Source: Solobacterium sp.
GTDB taxonomy: Bacteria; Bacillota_I; Bacilli_A; Erysipelotrichales; Erysipelotrichaceae
Assembly (NCBI GenBank): GCA_017432325.1
Contig: JAFRJJ010000081.1
Span: forward strand, 27,292-91,291
Direction of reading: 5' to 3'
DNA: 64,000 nucleotides
Shown here: in pieces, positions 17,297 to 26,540 of the stretch
Numbering within the stretch: position 1 is the stretch's first letter
Layout: each line of letters starts with the position of its first letter
Position numbers and translations under genes: made by a program
The notes under the pieces: model-generated
What the model saw: only the letters and a program-made list of their open reading frames with translations
Told to the model about the DNA's origin: nothing
The model's database searches: none

Positions 17297-18387
17297 TGAA
17301 ACGACTGAAAGTATGCTGGATCAGCAATATTCCTTCTCCATACAAAACGGCAGTCATGAACCTGATCGGCAAAGAGACGGATCTGATCGCTCTTTATGAA
17401 AAGCAGGGGGAATCAGACCGTGAAGACAGCTGGTATGACCGTTCGTTCCATTCCTTTACCGGGATCTATCTGACAAAGCAGAACGCAAAACGCATTATCA
17501 GGGACCAGGCGGAACAGTGTGACTGCCTGATCAATTCGGACTATTCCAATCCATACGCGATGTATGCCGTGGAATGTTTCCGCAGAAAGAAGAAAACAGT
17601 ATTCATGCAGGCGGACGGCGGTCTTGCCATACCGAGAGGTCCGGTGGATCTCGTTATCTCACAGGTCATGAAGCGCTGTGACAGATATATCAGTCCGGGC
17701 AGTGAGACGGACAAATACTATGCGTACTATCACATTCCTCAGGACAGGATCAGCCATTACCGCTTTGCCTGTATGAGCGCGGAAGAGATCGCCCGCGCAG
17801 GCAGGATGCGTGAACAAAAAGAACAGTACAGGCAGAAGCTTGGCTTTACCAACCGGTATGTCCTGCTGTCAGTAGGACAGCAGATCCCGCGCAAGGGATA
17901 TGACATCCTGGCGCAGGCAATGAACGGGATCACAGAGGATATCGGTGTCTATATCGTAGGCGGAGAGCCGGAAGACCATGTTCTTCAGTATGTGAAGGAG
18001 AACCATCTGGATAATGTCCGGTTTATCCCGTTCCTGAACAAGGAACAGCTTGCGGAATACTATGCTGCAGCGGACTGTTTTGTCCTTCCGACCAGATATG
18101 ATATCTGGGGACTCGTGATCAACGAGGCCATGGCATACGGTCTGCCGGTCATATCGACTGACCGCTGTGTGGCGGCAGTGCAGTTCAATGAGCAGTGCGG
18201 CAACGCCCTGATCGTTCCGGCTGAAGACCCTGTCAGCCTGCGGGAAGCAATCATGGAACTCTATCAGGATGAGGCGCTGTCCCGGAAACTGGGAGCCGGT
18301 TCACTGAAAGAGATCCAGGGCTGGAGTCTTGAAAACATGAAAGATGATCTGATTTCGATACTGAACAGCCATGTTCGTACAGTATAA
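17296..18387 (+). CDS. GT4-like glycosyltransferase
   Basis: A 363-residue GT-B enzyme. It opens with KVCWISNIPSPYKTAVMN, the acceptor-domain pattern of a GT4 subgroup that starts with SNxPSPY, and has SVGQQIPRKGYDILAQAM and LPTRYDIWGLVINEAMAYG as the nucleotide-sugar binding region. Start and stop are coupled to the preceding GT4 gene by TGATG. No membrane segment is apparent. It likely acts in sequence with the two neighbouring GT enzymes. Confidence 0.83.
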   Translation: MKRLKVCWISNIPSPYKTAVMNLIGKETDLIALYEKQGESDREDSWYDRSFHSFTGIYLTKQNAKRIIRDQAEQCDCLINSDYSNPYAMYAVECFRRKKKTVFMQADGGLAIPRGPVDLVISQVMKRCDRYISPGSETDKYYAYYHIPQDRISHYRFACMSAEEIARAGRMREQKEQYRQKLGFTNRYVLLSVGQQIPRKGYDILAQAMNGITEDIGVYIVGGEPEDHVLQYVKENHLDNVRFIPFLNKEQLAEYYAAADCFVLPTRYDIWGLVINEAMAYGLPVISTDRCVAAVQFNEQCGNALIVPAEDPVSLREAIMELYQDEALSRKLGAGSLKEIQGWSLENMKDDLISILNSHVRTV

Positions 18388-18412
18388 TGAATCAAATGAC
18401 CGGAGGGAGAAT

Positions 18413-19540
18413 ATGAGAAAACTGAAAGTGATGACAATTCTGGGCACCAGACCCGAGATCATCCGTTTAAGTGAAGTGATCAAAGCATGCGACAGGTATT
18501 TTGATCATGTACTGGTCCATACCGGACAGAATTACGATCCCAGACTGAATGATATCTTCTTCAAGGATCTGGATCTGAGACAGCCCGACTATTATCTGGA
18601 ATGCGTCGGAAACAATCTCGGTGAAACGATGGGAAATATCCTTGCAAAGTCATATGACGTGCTTCTGAAGGAAAAACCGGATGCCGTACTGGTGCTCGGT
18701 GACACCAACAGCGCGCTTTCCGCGATCTGTGCGAAACGCCTGAAGATGCCGATCTTCCATATGGAAGCCGGCAACCGGTGCTGGGACTGGAATGTGTCGG
18801 AAATGATCAACCGCAAAGTTGTGGACGCGATCTCCGATATCAACCTGCCCTATACGGAAAACAGCAGAAGGTATCTGCTTTCGGAAGGTATTGACGGTAA
18901 AACGGTCTTTGTGACAGGTTCCCCGATGACGGAAGTCATCCATAAGCATATGGACCAGATCCTCGCCAGCAATGTTCTGGAAGAACTGGGCCTTGAAAAG
19001 GGGAAGTATATCCTGGTCAGCGCGCACCGTGAAGAGAACATCGATCTGGAAGACAACTTCATGTCCCTGATGACAGCGATCAACGATGTAGCTGAAACAT
19101 ATCAGATGCCTGTGATCTATTCCACGCATCCGCGCAGCAGGAAGTGGATCGAACGGAGAAACTTTAAATTCCATCCGCTGGTCAGAAACCTGCAGCCCTT
19201 TGGTTTCTTTGATTACAACAACCTGCAGATGAACAGCTACTGCGTGCTTTCCGATTCCGGAACGCTTTCTGAAGAGAGCGCCATCCTCGGCTTCTACGGG
19301 GTGCTGATCCGTACAAGTACGGAACGTCCGGAAGCGCTGGATGCCGGTTCTGTGATCCTTGGCGGGATCACCACGGAATCCATCGAACAGGCTCTTGAGA
19401 TGTCAGCCGCAATGCGTGACAACAATGAATTCAAAGCGCTGCCGCGTGACTACGAATATGAAAATGTCGCCCTTAAGGTCGTCAAGCTGATACAGAGCTA
19501 TACGGATGTAGTCAACCGCACAGTATGGCTGAAGAAATAA
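18413..19540 (+). CDS. wecB: Non-hydrolysing UDP-HexNAc 2-epimerase (WecB/FnlC type)
   Basis: A 375-residue protein. The ATG at 18413 has an excellent GGAGGGAGA site; upstream in-frame codons are ignored. ILGTRPEIIRLSEVI, HTGQNYD, VLGDTNSA, MEAGNRCWDWNVSE and SAHREENID are hallmarks of the family, which interconverts UDP-GlcNAc and UDP-ManNAc or acts on UDP-2-acetamido-2,6-dideoxy sugars. The EAGNRCxD form and the INRKVVDAISDINLPYTENSRRYL segment recall the FnlC/WbjD branch that makes UDP-N-acetyl-L-fucosamine, but the partner dehydratase genes are not in the window, so the substrate is open. Confidence 0.87.
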   Translation: MRKLKVMTILGTRPEIIRLSEVIKACDRYFDHVLVHTGQNYDPRLNDIFFKDLDLRQPDYYLECVGNNLGETMGNILAKSYDVLLKEKPDAVLVLGDTNSALSAICAKRLKMPIFHMEAGNRCWDWNVSEMINRKVVDAISDINLPYTENSRRYLLSEGIDGKTVFVTGSPMTEVIHKHMDQILASNVLEELGLEKGKYILVSAHREENIDLEDNFMSLMTAINDVAETYQMPVIYSTHPRSRKWIERRNFKFHPLVRNLQPFGFFDYNNLQMNSYCVLSDSGTLSEESAILGFYGVLIRTSTERPEALDAGSVILGGITTESIEQALEMSAAMRDNNEFKALPRDYEYENVALKVVKLIQSYTDVVNRTVWLKK

Positions 19541-19552
19541 ACGGAGAATCGT

Positions 19553-21730
19553 ATGGAAGAATTGACTTATTACATTCAGAACTGGGATACGAACATGGTA
19601 TCCATGGGTGCGGTTCTCTGCCTGATCCTGATCGTTTCAGGATACTTTTACGGCAAGATCCTGCAGAACTTCATCGAACCGCTGGAAAAGATCGACGCGA
19701 CATTCCTCGGAGTGTTCCTGATCTTCGCGGTGTTTGAGATCTTCACATTTGCCTGCGTATCGATGCAGCTGAGCACGAACCTCGCGTACTTCCTGACCGC
19801 GTTTCTGATACTGGCATCGCCCTTATTGTGTCTGCTGACGTGGTCGAATATTCTGCCGTCCTGGAACAACCTGTTCGGACTTCTGACAGGACTCGGCGTT
19901 TCATATATCCTGTTCCTGACCGCGAAGGACCTGAACACGAACAATATCTTCTTCGACAGTATCCATTATCTGTCCGCTGTTCTGGAAAGCAGCGTCCAGG
20001 AGAAGTTCGCGCATCTGAACTATTATGACGGGTCATTCATCTACGGTCTGGACCAGTTCCATGACTATGAAGGATTCGTCTATTTCTGGGGAATGCTGCT
20101 GAGGTGGGTAGACAACCTCAGCAAGATCAGGGAATCTCTCACACCGGTATATATCTGGGGCGCGTCCTTTGTTTACTGGATGGCGCTGGGCAACCTGATC
20201 TGGAACAGTGTCACGGTCGTATTCAGAAAATGGTGGAAGATCATCGGTATCGCAGCTGCGATCGTGATCCTGTCACCGTATTATACAAACTACTGGAATA
20301 CAACGCTTGCCTTCTTCGGCAACTCTTTGCGGACCGTGATCATCGGTTTCGGTGTGCTGCTTGCATACCTTTATCTGCAGGAAGAACATGACGGTTCTGT
20401 ATTCATTGCCAATATGATCGTGACATACGCAGCGCTGTTTACGAGTTCTTCGGGATTCTTCCTGGAGGCGTTCATCACAGCGGCACTGTTCTTCTGCATG
20501 ACATGGCTGAATGATGACAAACTGTCTTCCTATGTCTGCTTCATCATTTCCTGCCTGCCCCTGACACACTTTGCGGCGATCATTCTGATGCCGTTCTCCA
20601 TCGAGTACTGGAAGGTGCTTCTGATGGGTGTGGTTCCGATCCTGGTGCTTCTTCTGATCGCATTGCTGATACGGAATCATCTTGACACATTCAACAAAAT
20701 CATGAGATGGCTGCTGCCTGTCGCTTTTGTCGGACTGGCAGCTGTGGCCTTCCTCAGCAGAAACGGCAGATTCGGATATTCCTATTTCTTTGCTCAGAGA
20801 TCCAATATGGATATGTGCAACAACTTTACCGGAAACTATGAGGCAAGGGATGCATTGAGAAACTACCTGCTGTACGGCATGCTGGCACTGCTGGCAATAC
20901 GTCCGTCAAAGGAACCGGGATTCAAGCTGTTCCTGCTGTTCCTGGCGGTTCTGTTCATCAACCCGCTGGTACAGCCTGCTGTTTCGACATATCTGACATC
21001 GACGGTATATTCCAGAGTATCTGATCTGATCGTCAATCCGTTTACGATCACCTTCATGATCGGCAACATCATCAACATCCTCACTTTTGAAAACTACTGG
21101 TATATCGCGCTGGCAGGGATCCTGCCGATCGCCGGTATCGCATATCTCTCTTATCAGCTTGGACTGGATAATCTGGAAACTCCGTATACGAACAATCTGA
21201 TCTTTAAAGAAGATGGATTTGATTGGGAGACCAAAGTTGCGCCGGATTCCTGGGAACTGTACGACTGGATCGGCAGGAATGTTCCGAGATCCAACGAAGA
21301 GCGTCCGATATTCCTTTCACAGGATATCGGTCTGAAGGGCTATGTAGCAGATATCGGACTGGCGTTCTCATCCAGTGATTACAGAGACGCGCTGGCAGAT
21401 GAAGAGAAGTTCGAAGAACATCGGAAGATGCTTGGCATACTGTATCCGGAGAAGCGCTATCAGGAAGATGAGATCCTGGGTGAAGCCGGTGACTACGCGG
21501 ATCTTTCCGATTCACTGATCAAGTATGACGCTGAATACCTGATCATACGCAACACGATCGCACTTTGGGATGAAAGAGGCTGGTACAACAAGTCATACCA
21601 GAGCGTGCTCAACAGCGGTCAGGCAGAAGTGCTTTATGAAAATGAAACATGGGCATTGCTGAAGGTCGATCAGAACTGGAAACCGGAACCTGAAGAAACA
21701 ACAGAAGAGACGACAGAAGAAACACATTGA
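19553..21730 (+). CDS. Large polytopic membrane protein (GT-C-like, unknown function)
   Basis: A 725-residue protein with a good GGAG site. About 13-14 hydrophobic segments occupy residues 15-540. The last ~170 residues are a hydrophilic C-terminal domain ending in an acidic Glu/Thr-rich tail (PEPEETTEETTEETH). The early loop with FFDSIHYLSAVLESSVQEKFAHLNYYDG, between membrane segments, carries acidic residues as in GT-C glycosyltransferases, but I cannot assign a family with certainty. Polytopic proteins of this kind in glycan loci often transfer sugars from polyprenyl-phosphate donors outside the membrane (inference). It is followed by a terminator, so it ends the long transcript starting in the 5.8 kb region. 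Confidence 0.65.
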   Translation: MEELTYYIQNWDTNMVSMGAVLCLILIVSGYFYGKILQNFIEPLEKIDATFLGVFLIFAVFEIFTFACVSMQLSTNLAYFLTAFLILASPLLCLLTWSNILPSWNNLFGLLTGLGVSYILFLTAKDLNTNNIFFDSIHYLSAVLESSVQEKFAHLNYYDGSFIYGLDQFHDYEGFVYFWGMLLRWVDNLSKIRESLTPVYIWGASFVYWMALGNLIWNSVTVVFRKWWKIIGIAAAIVILSPYYTNYWNTTLAFFGNSLRTVIIGFGVLLAYLYLQEEHDGSVFIANMIVTYAALFTSSSGFFLEAFITAALFFCMTWLNDDKLSSYVCFIISCLPLTHFAAIILMPFSIEYWKVLLMGVVPILVLLLIALLIRNHLDTFNKIMRWLLPVAFVGLAAVAFLSRNGRFGYSYFFAQRSNMDMCNNFTGNYEARDALRNYLLYGMLALLAIRPSKEPGFKLFLLFLAVLFINPLVQPAVSTYLTSTVYSRVSDLIVNPFTITFMIGNIINILTFENYWYIALAGILPIAGIAYLSYQLGLDNLETPYTNNLIFKEDGFDWETKVAPDSWELYDWIGRNVPRSNEERPIFLSQDIGLKGYVADIGLAFSSSDYRDALADEEKFEEHRKMLGILYPEKRYQEDEILGEAGDYADLSDSLIKYDAEYLIIRNTIALWDERGWYNKSYQSVLNSGQAEVLYENETWALLKVDQNWKPEPEETTEETTEETH

Positions 21731-21737
21731 CGAAACG

Positions 21738-21767
21738 AAGCCTGCTGGTTATCAGCAGGCTTTCTTC
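21738..21767 (+). terminator. Rho-independent terminator
   Basis: AAGCCTGCTG pairs with CAGCAGGCTT around the loop GTTAT, followed by TTCTT. It closes the 5.8-21.7 kb transcription block. Confidence 0.85.
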
Positions 21768-21776
21768 TGTTATAAT
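21768..21776 (+). promoter_or_regulatory. Extended -10 promoter, apparently leaderless
   Basis: TGTTATAAT directly downstream of the terminator. The ATG at 21785 begins 8 bases after the hexamer, so the predicted transcript starts about 2 bases before or at the start codon. Confidence 0.65.
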
Positions 21777-21784
21777 GAATCGTG

Positions 21785-23602
21785 ATGAAAATACAGGGGA
21801 CATTTGAAAAAATAAGGGGAAAGTTCTTTCATATGGCCAAAACAGGTAAAGGCAGGGCAATGATCATCCTGTTTGTCCTGCTTTTTGTGCTGAACTGCCT
21901 GGCTGTACCGACACAGGACGACCTGGGATATCAGATCAACAGCGGTCTGCTGGATATCCTGTATCGTGAATACATTCAGTACATGACATGGACAGGAAGA
22001 ACGACAGCGCATCTGATCGCCAGATGTTTTCTTGCGATGCCGAAGATCATTTTCAATGTCTGCAATTCACTCTGCTTTGTGCATTTATGTGATCTGATCA
22101 CAGCGCATGCGGTCGGAAAAAAAGAGAATAACAGCTGGCAGATATTCTGTCTGGCTGCTTTGATGATATTCCTGTTCGCTCCGCTGTTCGGACAGACATG
22201 CCTGTGGGAGACCGGTTCCTGCAATTATCTGTGGACGACCATGATCGTCATGCAGTTCCTGCTGAATTACAGACTGGCGGATGCCGGTGATTCGCGTGAT
22301 CATTCCTGGATCCTGATGTTCCTGGCAGGCATACCCGCAGGATGGACAAATGAAAACACAGGCGGGGCACTGATCCTGATGATCCTGTTCCTGATGTTCA
22401 TGCAGTATCTTCAGAAAAACATCAGACCGTGGATGCTCTCCGGACTGGCAGGTTCACTGCTTGGTTTTGTAATGCTGCTGGTAGCACCGGGAAACAAGGT
22501 GCGCGCTCAGGATTTCATCAGCACCAACGGAAAAGCTTACGACCTGGTACATGACTTTTACGGAATGCTGACGGTATTTGATCAGGGTCAGATCTGGATA
22601 TGGATCATGCTGGCACTTGCCATTGCATTCCTTCTCATGCAGAAAAACAGCCTGAAGGCTGTCCGTACATCGTTGTTCTACGCCATAGCAGGTGCGGCGG
22701 CGGTAGGTGCCATCATTCTTTCGCCGGTGCCTGTTCTGTATGACCGTTCCATGTTCGGAGGAACCGTGATGCTGATCACAGCAGTGCTGATCGCTGCTGC
22801 TGCGGCTGAACACAATGAATACAGCCGCAGAGCTTCTATGTCTGTCATGATGGTCATGCTTATGTTCAGCGGGTTCCATTATCTGAGAACACTTGCCGAC
22901 CTTGCCTATACCAGATACCAGTACCGCAACAGGGAAGCGTATGTGAAGCAGCAGAGGGAACTTGGGAACCTGAACCCGACTGTTCCCATTATCTATGATG
23001 AGTTCATGACTGCTTACAACCCGATGTTCGGCCTGGGAGATATCGGTTTCTTCAGGCTGCTCTGGACCAACGAGTATTACGCAGAGACACACGGGCTTGA
23101 AAGCGTTCAGGCAACTGCGCTTGACCACTGGTCCCTGATCTACAAAAACGGTGATCCTGAGCTGATGAATATCACAGAGATGGCTGATTATCTGGAAGCT
23201 GCCGTGAACAAAGGCTATACACTGCTGATCAATTCAAGCTGGATCGATTCTGATGTGTATGCAAACGAGATCCATATCCTTGGAAATATCGGTCTGGATA
23301 TCATACAGAAGGGCACGATCCATCTTGCCGTGTTGTATGAAAACGGTACGATCGTCGACAAGGCAGTATCACCGCTGCCGGTCGATATTGAAGGCAACGC
23401 AGAATGCGGCGCGTATTACTATATTTCGTCCAATGATAATGTCTATTTCAGCGACATTGTCGTGAACGGGGTCGAATATACAAACGATAATGAAGGAGTC
23501 ACCGTCGTCGTGCTGGATGAACAGCAGAACAGGGTGGTCGATTCCATCACGTTCTATCCCTGGAGCGATCAGGGCGGCATCCGCTATTATGTGGAGAAGT
23601 AG
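21785..23602 (+). CDS. Polytopic membrane protein (DUF6056-like) with C-terminal ILEI/FAM3-like domain
   Basis: A 605-residue protein from the ATG at 21785. No ribosome site precedes it and the promoter predicts a leaderless start; ATG 21833 with AAGGGGA upstream is the alternative. About 10-11 hydrophobic segments span residues 25-375. The early loop PTQDDLGYQ and the pattern YMTWTGRTTAH...CLWETGSCNYLW resemble DUF6056-type glycan membrane proteins, and the gene at 29191 shares these features. The last ~145 residues (from about 461) match the C-terminal domain of the SGNH proteins at 25033 and 38258, with VNGVEY...VTVVVLDEQQNRVVDSITF. I infer an extracytoplasmic glycan-modifying role, possibly with the adjacent MBOAT/SGNH pair. 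Confidence 0.65.
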   Translation: MKIQGTFEKIRGKFFHMAKTGKGRAMIILFVLLFVLNCLAVPTQDDLGYQINSGLLDILYREYIQYMTWTGRTTAHLIARCFLAMPKIIFNVCNSLCFVHLCDLITAHAVGKKENNSWQIFCLAALMIFLFAPLFGQTCLWETGSCNYLWTTMIVMQFLLNYRLADAGDSRDHSWILMFLAGIPAGWTNENTGGALILMILFLMFMQYLQKNIRPWMLSGLAGSLLGFVMLLVAPGNKVRAQDFISTNGKAYDLVHDFYGMLTVFDQGQIWIWIMLALAIAFLLMQKNSLKAVRTSLFYAIAGAAAVGAIILSPVPVLYDRSMFGGTVMLITAVLIAAAAAEHNEYSRRASMSVMMVMLMFSGFHYLRTLADLAYTRYQYRNREAYVKQQRELGNLNPTVPIIYDEFMTAYNPMFGLGDIGFFRLLWTNEYYAETHGLESVQATALDHWSLIYKNGDPELMNITEMADYLEAAVNKGYTLLINSSWIDSDVYANEIHILGNIGLDIIQKGTIHLAVLYENGTIVDKAVSPLPVDIEGNAECGAYYYISSNDNVYFSDIVVNGVEYTNDNEGVTVVVLDEQQNRVVDSITFYPWSDQGGIRYYVEK

Positions 23603-23614
23603 GGACAGTCTGTT

Positions 23615-25033
23615 ATGAGTTACACTTCTGTTTATTACTATGCATTGATCGCCATGACTGTCGGCCTTTACTATGCCCTGAAGAAACAGTACAGGTGGAT
23701 CATCCTGCTGGTTTCCAGCATGGTCTTCTATGCACTGATCATACAGAGTCCTTTCCAGATGGCGGTGTTTGCGGCTGTGATCGTGATCAGCTGGTTCAGC
23801 GGAAAACTGATCGCACAGCATCCCGACAGGAAGACACTCTGGACAGGACTTGTTTTATCACTCCTGCCTTTGCTGGCAGTACGTCTGGACGCCTGGCAGG
23901 TCATGTACCTGCACGGGTCCGCCAGGCTGCTTGTACCTGCTGGCATCTCATTCTTCAGCCTGCAGGCGGCAGCTTATCTGGCTGATATTTACCGCGGGAA
24001 AATACAGGCACAGCAGGATCTGCTGAAATACGCGCTTTTTATCGCGTGGTTCCCGCAGATCATCCAGGGACCGATTCCCCGGTATGAACAGCTGGCTGAT
24101 CAGCTGAGTGAAGGACATGAATACGATACGGACCGCTTCATGAAAGGGATCCAGCTCATCATATGGGGTTTTTTCCTGAAGTTCATGATCGCCGACAAGG
24201 CTGCTCCGTACGTCAATACGGTCTTTGCGGACTATAACGCTTATCAGGGCTTTCCCGTGCTGCTGGCAGGAATCCTTTACAGCCTGCAGATCTACACGGA
24301 CTTCCTGGCATGCACGACGATGTCCCAGGGTGTTTCCGCACTGTTCGGGATCACGCTGGCGGACAACTTCAGGCATCCGTATCATTCCTCATCTGTACAG
24401 GAATTCTGGCGCAGGTGGCATATTTCCCTGAGCTCCTGGCTGAGGGATTACGTCTATATTCCTCTGGGAGGCAGCCGCAGGGGGACCTTCAGGAGATATG
24501 TCAATCTGGTCATCGTCTTCCTGGTGAGCGGTATCTGGCACGGTACAGGCCTGACATTCATCGCATGGGGTCTGCTGCATGCCTTTTATCAAATCTTCGG
24601 GGCATATACACGCTCAGCCCGTGACGCGTTCTGGCAGAAGACAGGAATCACGGAAGGGCTTCGGCATATCATTTCCATAATCAGCACATTGTTCCTGGTC
24701 ATGACAGGATGGATCATATTCCGCGCGTCTTCCTTAAGGGCAGCGCTGCGTATGATCCTGAATCTCTTCGTGATCAATCCATGGACACTGACAGACGGCA
24801 CGCTGCTGCGCTGCGGTCTGGACAAAGCAGACTGGACTGTCCTGCTGTTATCGGCAGCTGTTCTGTTTGCGGCGGAACATGTACAGAAGCGGATGGTGAT
24901 CCGCGACTGGTTCCAGAAACAGAATACAGCTGTCCGCTGGGCAGTTTATTTCCTTGCGGTCTGGTGTATCTGGCTGCTGGGATCCTACGGATACGGCTTT
25001 GACGCAAGTGACTTTATATACGGAGGCTTTTGA
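23615..25033 (+). CDS. MBOAT-family O-acyltransferase 1
   Basis: A 472-residue polytopic protein of the AlgI/DltB/PatA branch. Signatures are GPIPRYEQ, EFWRRWHISLSSWLRDYVYIPLGGSRRG and SGIWHGTGLTFIAWG, which contains the conserved membrane His. The family moves an acyl group, usually acetyl, across the membrane and hands it to an exported polymer. The stop codon overlaps the next start (TGATG), coupling it to an SGNH partner, the common AlgI/AlgJ-like arrangement. Likely role: acylation of the exported polysaccharide made by this locus. Confidence 0.9.
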   Translation: MSYTSVYYYALIAMTVGLYYALKKQYRWIILLVSSMVFYALIIQSPFQMAVFAAVIVISWFSGKLIAQHPDRKTLWTGLVLSLLPLLAVRLDAWQVMYLHGSARLLVPAGISFFSLQAAAYLADIYRGKIQAQQDLLKYALFIAWFPQIIQGPIPRYEQLADQLSEGHEYDTDRFMKGIQLIIWGFFLKFMIADKAAPYVNTVFADYNAYQGFPVLLAGILYSLQIYTDFLACTTMSQGVSALFGITLADNFRHPYHSSSVQEFWRRWHISLSSWLRDYVYIPLGGSRRGTFRRYVNLVIVFLVSGIWHGTGLTFIAWGLLHAFYQIFGAYTRSARDAFWQKTGITEGLRHIISIISTLFLVMTGWIIFRASSLRAALRMILNLFVINPWTLTDGTLLRCGLDKADWTVLLLSAAVLFAAEHVQKRMVIRDWFQKQNTAVRWAVYFLAVWCIWLLGSYGYGFDASDFIYGGF

Positions 25034-26511
25034 TGAAACAGCATAGATCAGGAATCATCAGAAGTCTGATATTCATCTCACTTCTGATCGTATCGCTGCT
25101 CGGGATCAACCGTGTTACGAGACCGAAATACGATTATTCCAACAGCAGCTGGCCTACAACATCCACATATGAACAGTTCTATGACATGTCCCGCGACAGC
25201 ATCGATGTGCTGTTTCTGGGAAGCAGCGTCATGGTAAACGCGGTATCACCGCAGCAGATCTACCGGACATACGGCATCCGGAGCTACAACCTCGGGAGTG
25301 AAAATCAGAGCCCGATCATCAGCTATTACTGGCTGAAGGAAGCGCTCCGCTTCCAGTCGCCCAAGGCGGTCGTCATGGACTGCCGGTTCCTGTTCAGCCT
25401 GCATAAGGAAAATCCCCTGAACATGATCGAAGGCCTTGTCAGGAAGTCTATTGACCCGATGAAGTGGTCTTCCGTCAAGATGGCCGCTGTGCATGATATC
25501 TGCTCGATCGATGAAGGGCAGGACGAACTCAGCTACTACCTGACGAATCTCCGGTACCATGAGCGCTGGAAGGTGCTGACGATCGATGATTATGATACAT
25601 CCATGCAGAGCGCGCCGCTGAAGGGATTCGCGCCGATCTATGAAAACGGACCGGAGTCATATGCGGCATTCGTACCGTCGGACACTGCAGCGATGACGGA
25701 ATTCGATGAACATATGGGTGTCTATCTGGATCAGATTACTGATCTGTGCAGAGAGGAAGGTATCCGGCTGATCCTGATCGATCTGCCCGGCAACCAGATG
25801 AATGACGCGATCAATAACCTGCTGACATCCTATGCTTCAGACTACGGCATCGAGTATCTGAACTACTGCGAAGAGAGCCTGTACAGATCGATCGGTGCTT
25901 CTCTGCCGGAAGAAAATGTAACGGCTCACGCGAATCTTCCGGGCGCTCTGAAGTTCTCGGATGCGATCGGGAAATACCTCCGGGAAACAGCCGGCATACA
26001 GGCTGTACCGGATGAGCAGTACGCGTCATGTGACGCGTATCATGAACATTCCATCCGGAATGATAGGCTGAAGAAAACAGATGATCTTGAAACATATCTC
26101 AGCCTGCTGAATGATCCGGCATATACCGTGTTCATCTCCGTCAGCGAAGATGCCGGCGCGGACCAGAGCGAGAACATCAGACAGCTGTGGAGCGGACTCG
26201 GCCTGCGTACCAGCCTGGAGGGGATGTATGAAGCAGGCTATACGGCAGTGATCTCTGATGAAGGGGTCTATGAAGAAGCCGGCCAGTCATTCCTGTCGCA
26301 TACAGCGCAGTTCATGAACAGGCACCACACATATACGATCGAGAGCGCGGGCAGATCAGTCGGCAGCTGGTCATCCGTCAGGATCGACAGTACGGAATAT
26401 TCCCGCGGTACTCCGGGTATCAATATCGTCGTATTCGACGAAATGTTCTCAAAGGTGATCGATTCGGTCACATATGAGACATATACAGGAACATTTGCCA
26501 GAGCAGAATAA
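25033..26511 (+). CDS. SGNH/AlgJ-DltD-like partner of MBOAT 1 with C-terminal ILEI/FAM3-like domain
   Basis: A 492-residue protein. ATG 25033 overlaps the MBOAT stop and has GGAGG 6 bases upstream. One N-terminal membrane segment (about 9-26) anchors an extracytoplasmic domain. Block I of the SGNH fold is VLFLGSS with S64 as the likely nucleophile; block V is probably TAHANLPGALKFSDAIG, with His but without the Asp expected three residues before it. Residues about 348-491 form an extra domain: TVFISVSEDAGADQSENIR, then SSVRIDSTEYSRGTPGINI and VVFDEMFSKVIDSVTYE. This strongly recalls FAM3/ILEI domains with the two halves in swapped order. Same domain at the C-termini of 21785-23602 and 38258-39721. 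Confidence 0.78.
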   Translation: MKQHRSGIIRSLIFISLLIVSLLGINRVTRPKYDYSNSSWPTTSTYEQFYDMSRDSIDVLFLGSSVMVNAVSPQQIYRTYGIRSYNLGSENQSPIISYYWLKEALRFQSPKAVVMDCRFLFSLHKENPLNMIEGLVRKSIDPMKWSSVKMAAVHDICSIDEGQDELSYYLTNLRYHERWKVLTIDDYDTSMQSAPLKGFAPIYENGPESYAAFVPSDTAAMTEFDEHMGVYLDQITDLCREEGIRLILIDLPGNQMNDAINNLLTSYASDYGIEYLNYCEESLYRSIGASLPEENVTAHANLPGALKFSDAIGKYLRETAGIQAVPDEQYASCDAYHEHSIRNDRLKKTDDLETYLSLLNDPAYTVFISVSEDAGADQSENIRQLWSGLGLRTSLEGMYEAGYTAVISDEGVYEEAGQSFLSHTAQFMNRHHTYTIESAGRSVGSWSSVRIDSTEYSRGTPGINIVVFDEMFSKVIDSVTYETYTGTFARAE

Positions 26512-26512
26512 A

Positions 26513-26540
26513 AGAGGCGGCCGACGGCCGTCTCTTAACG
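26513..26540. terminator. Bidirectional terminator-like hairpin
   Basis: AAGAGGCGGCC and GGCCGTCTCTT pair around GAC between the convergent SGNH and YfhO genes, with short A/T runs on each side. Confidence 0.65.

Noticed and set aside
18383..18388. TATAAT inside the end of the 17296 gene as a promoter for the 2-epimerase
   Set aside because: No TG extension and only a weak -35; the 2-epimerase has a strong ribosome site and follows closely, so read-through is the simpler view.
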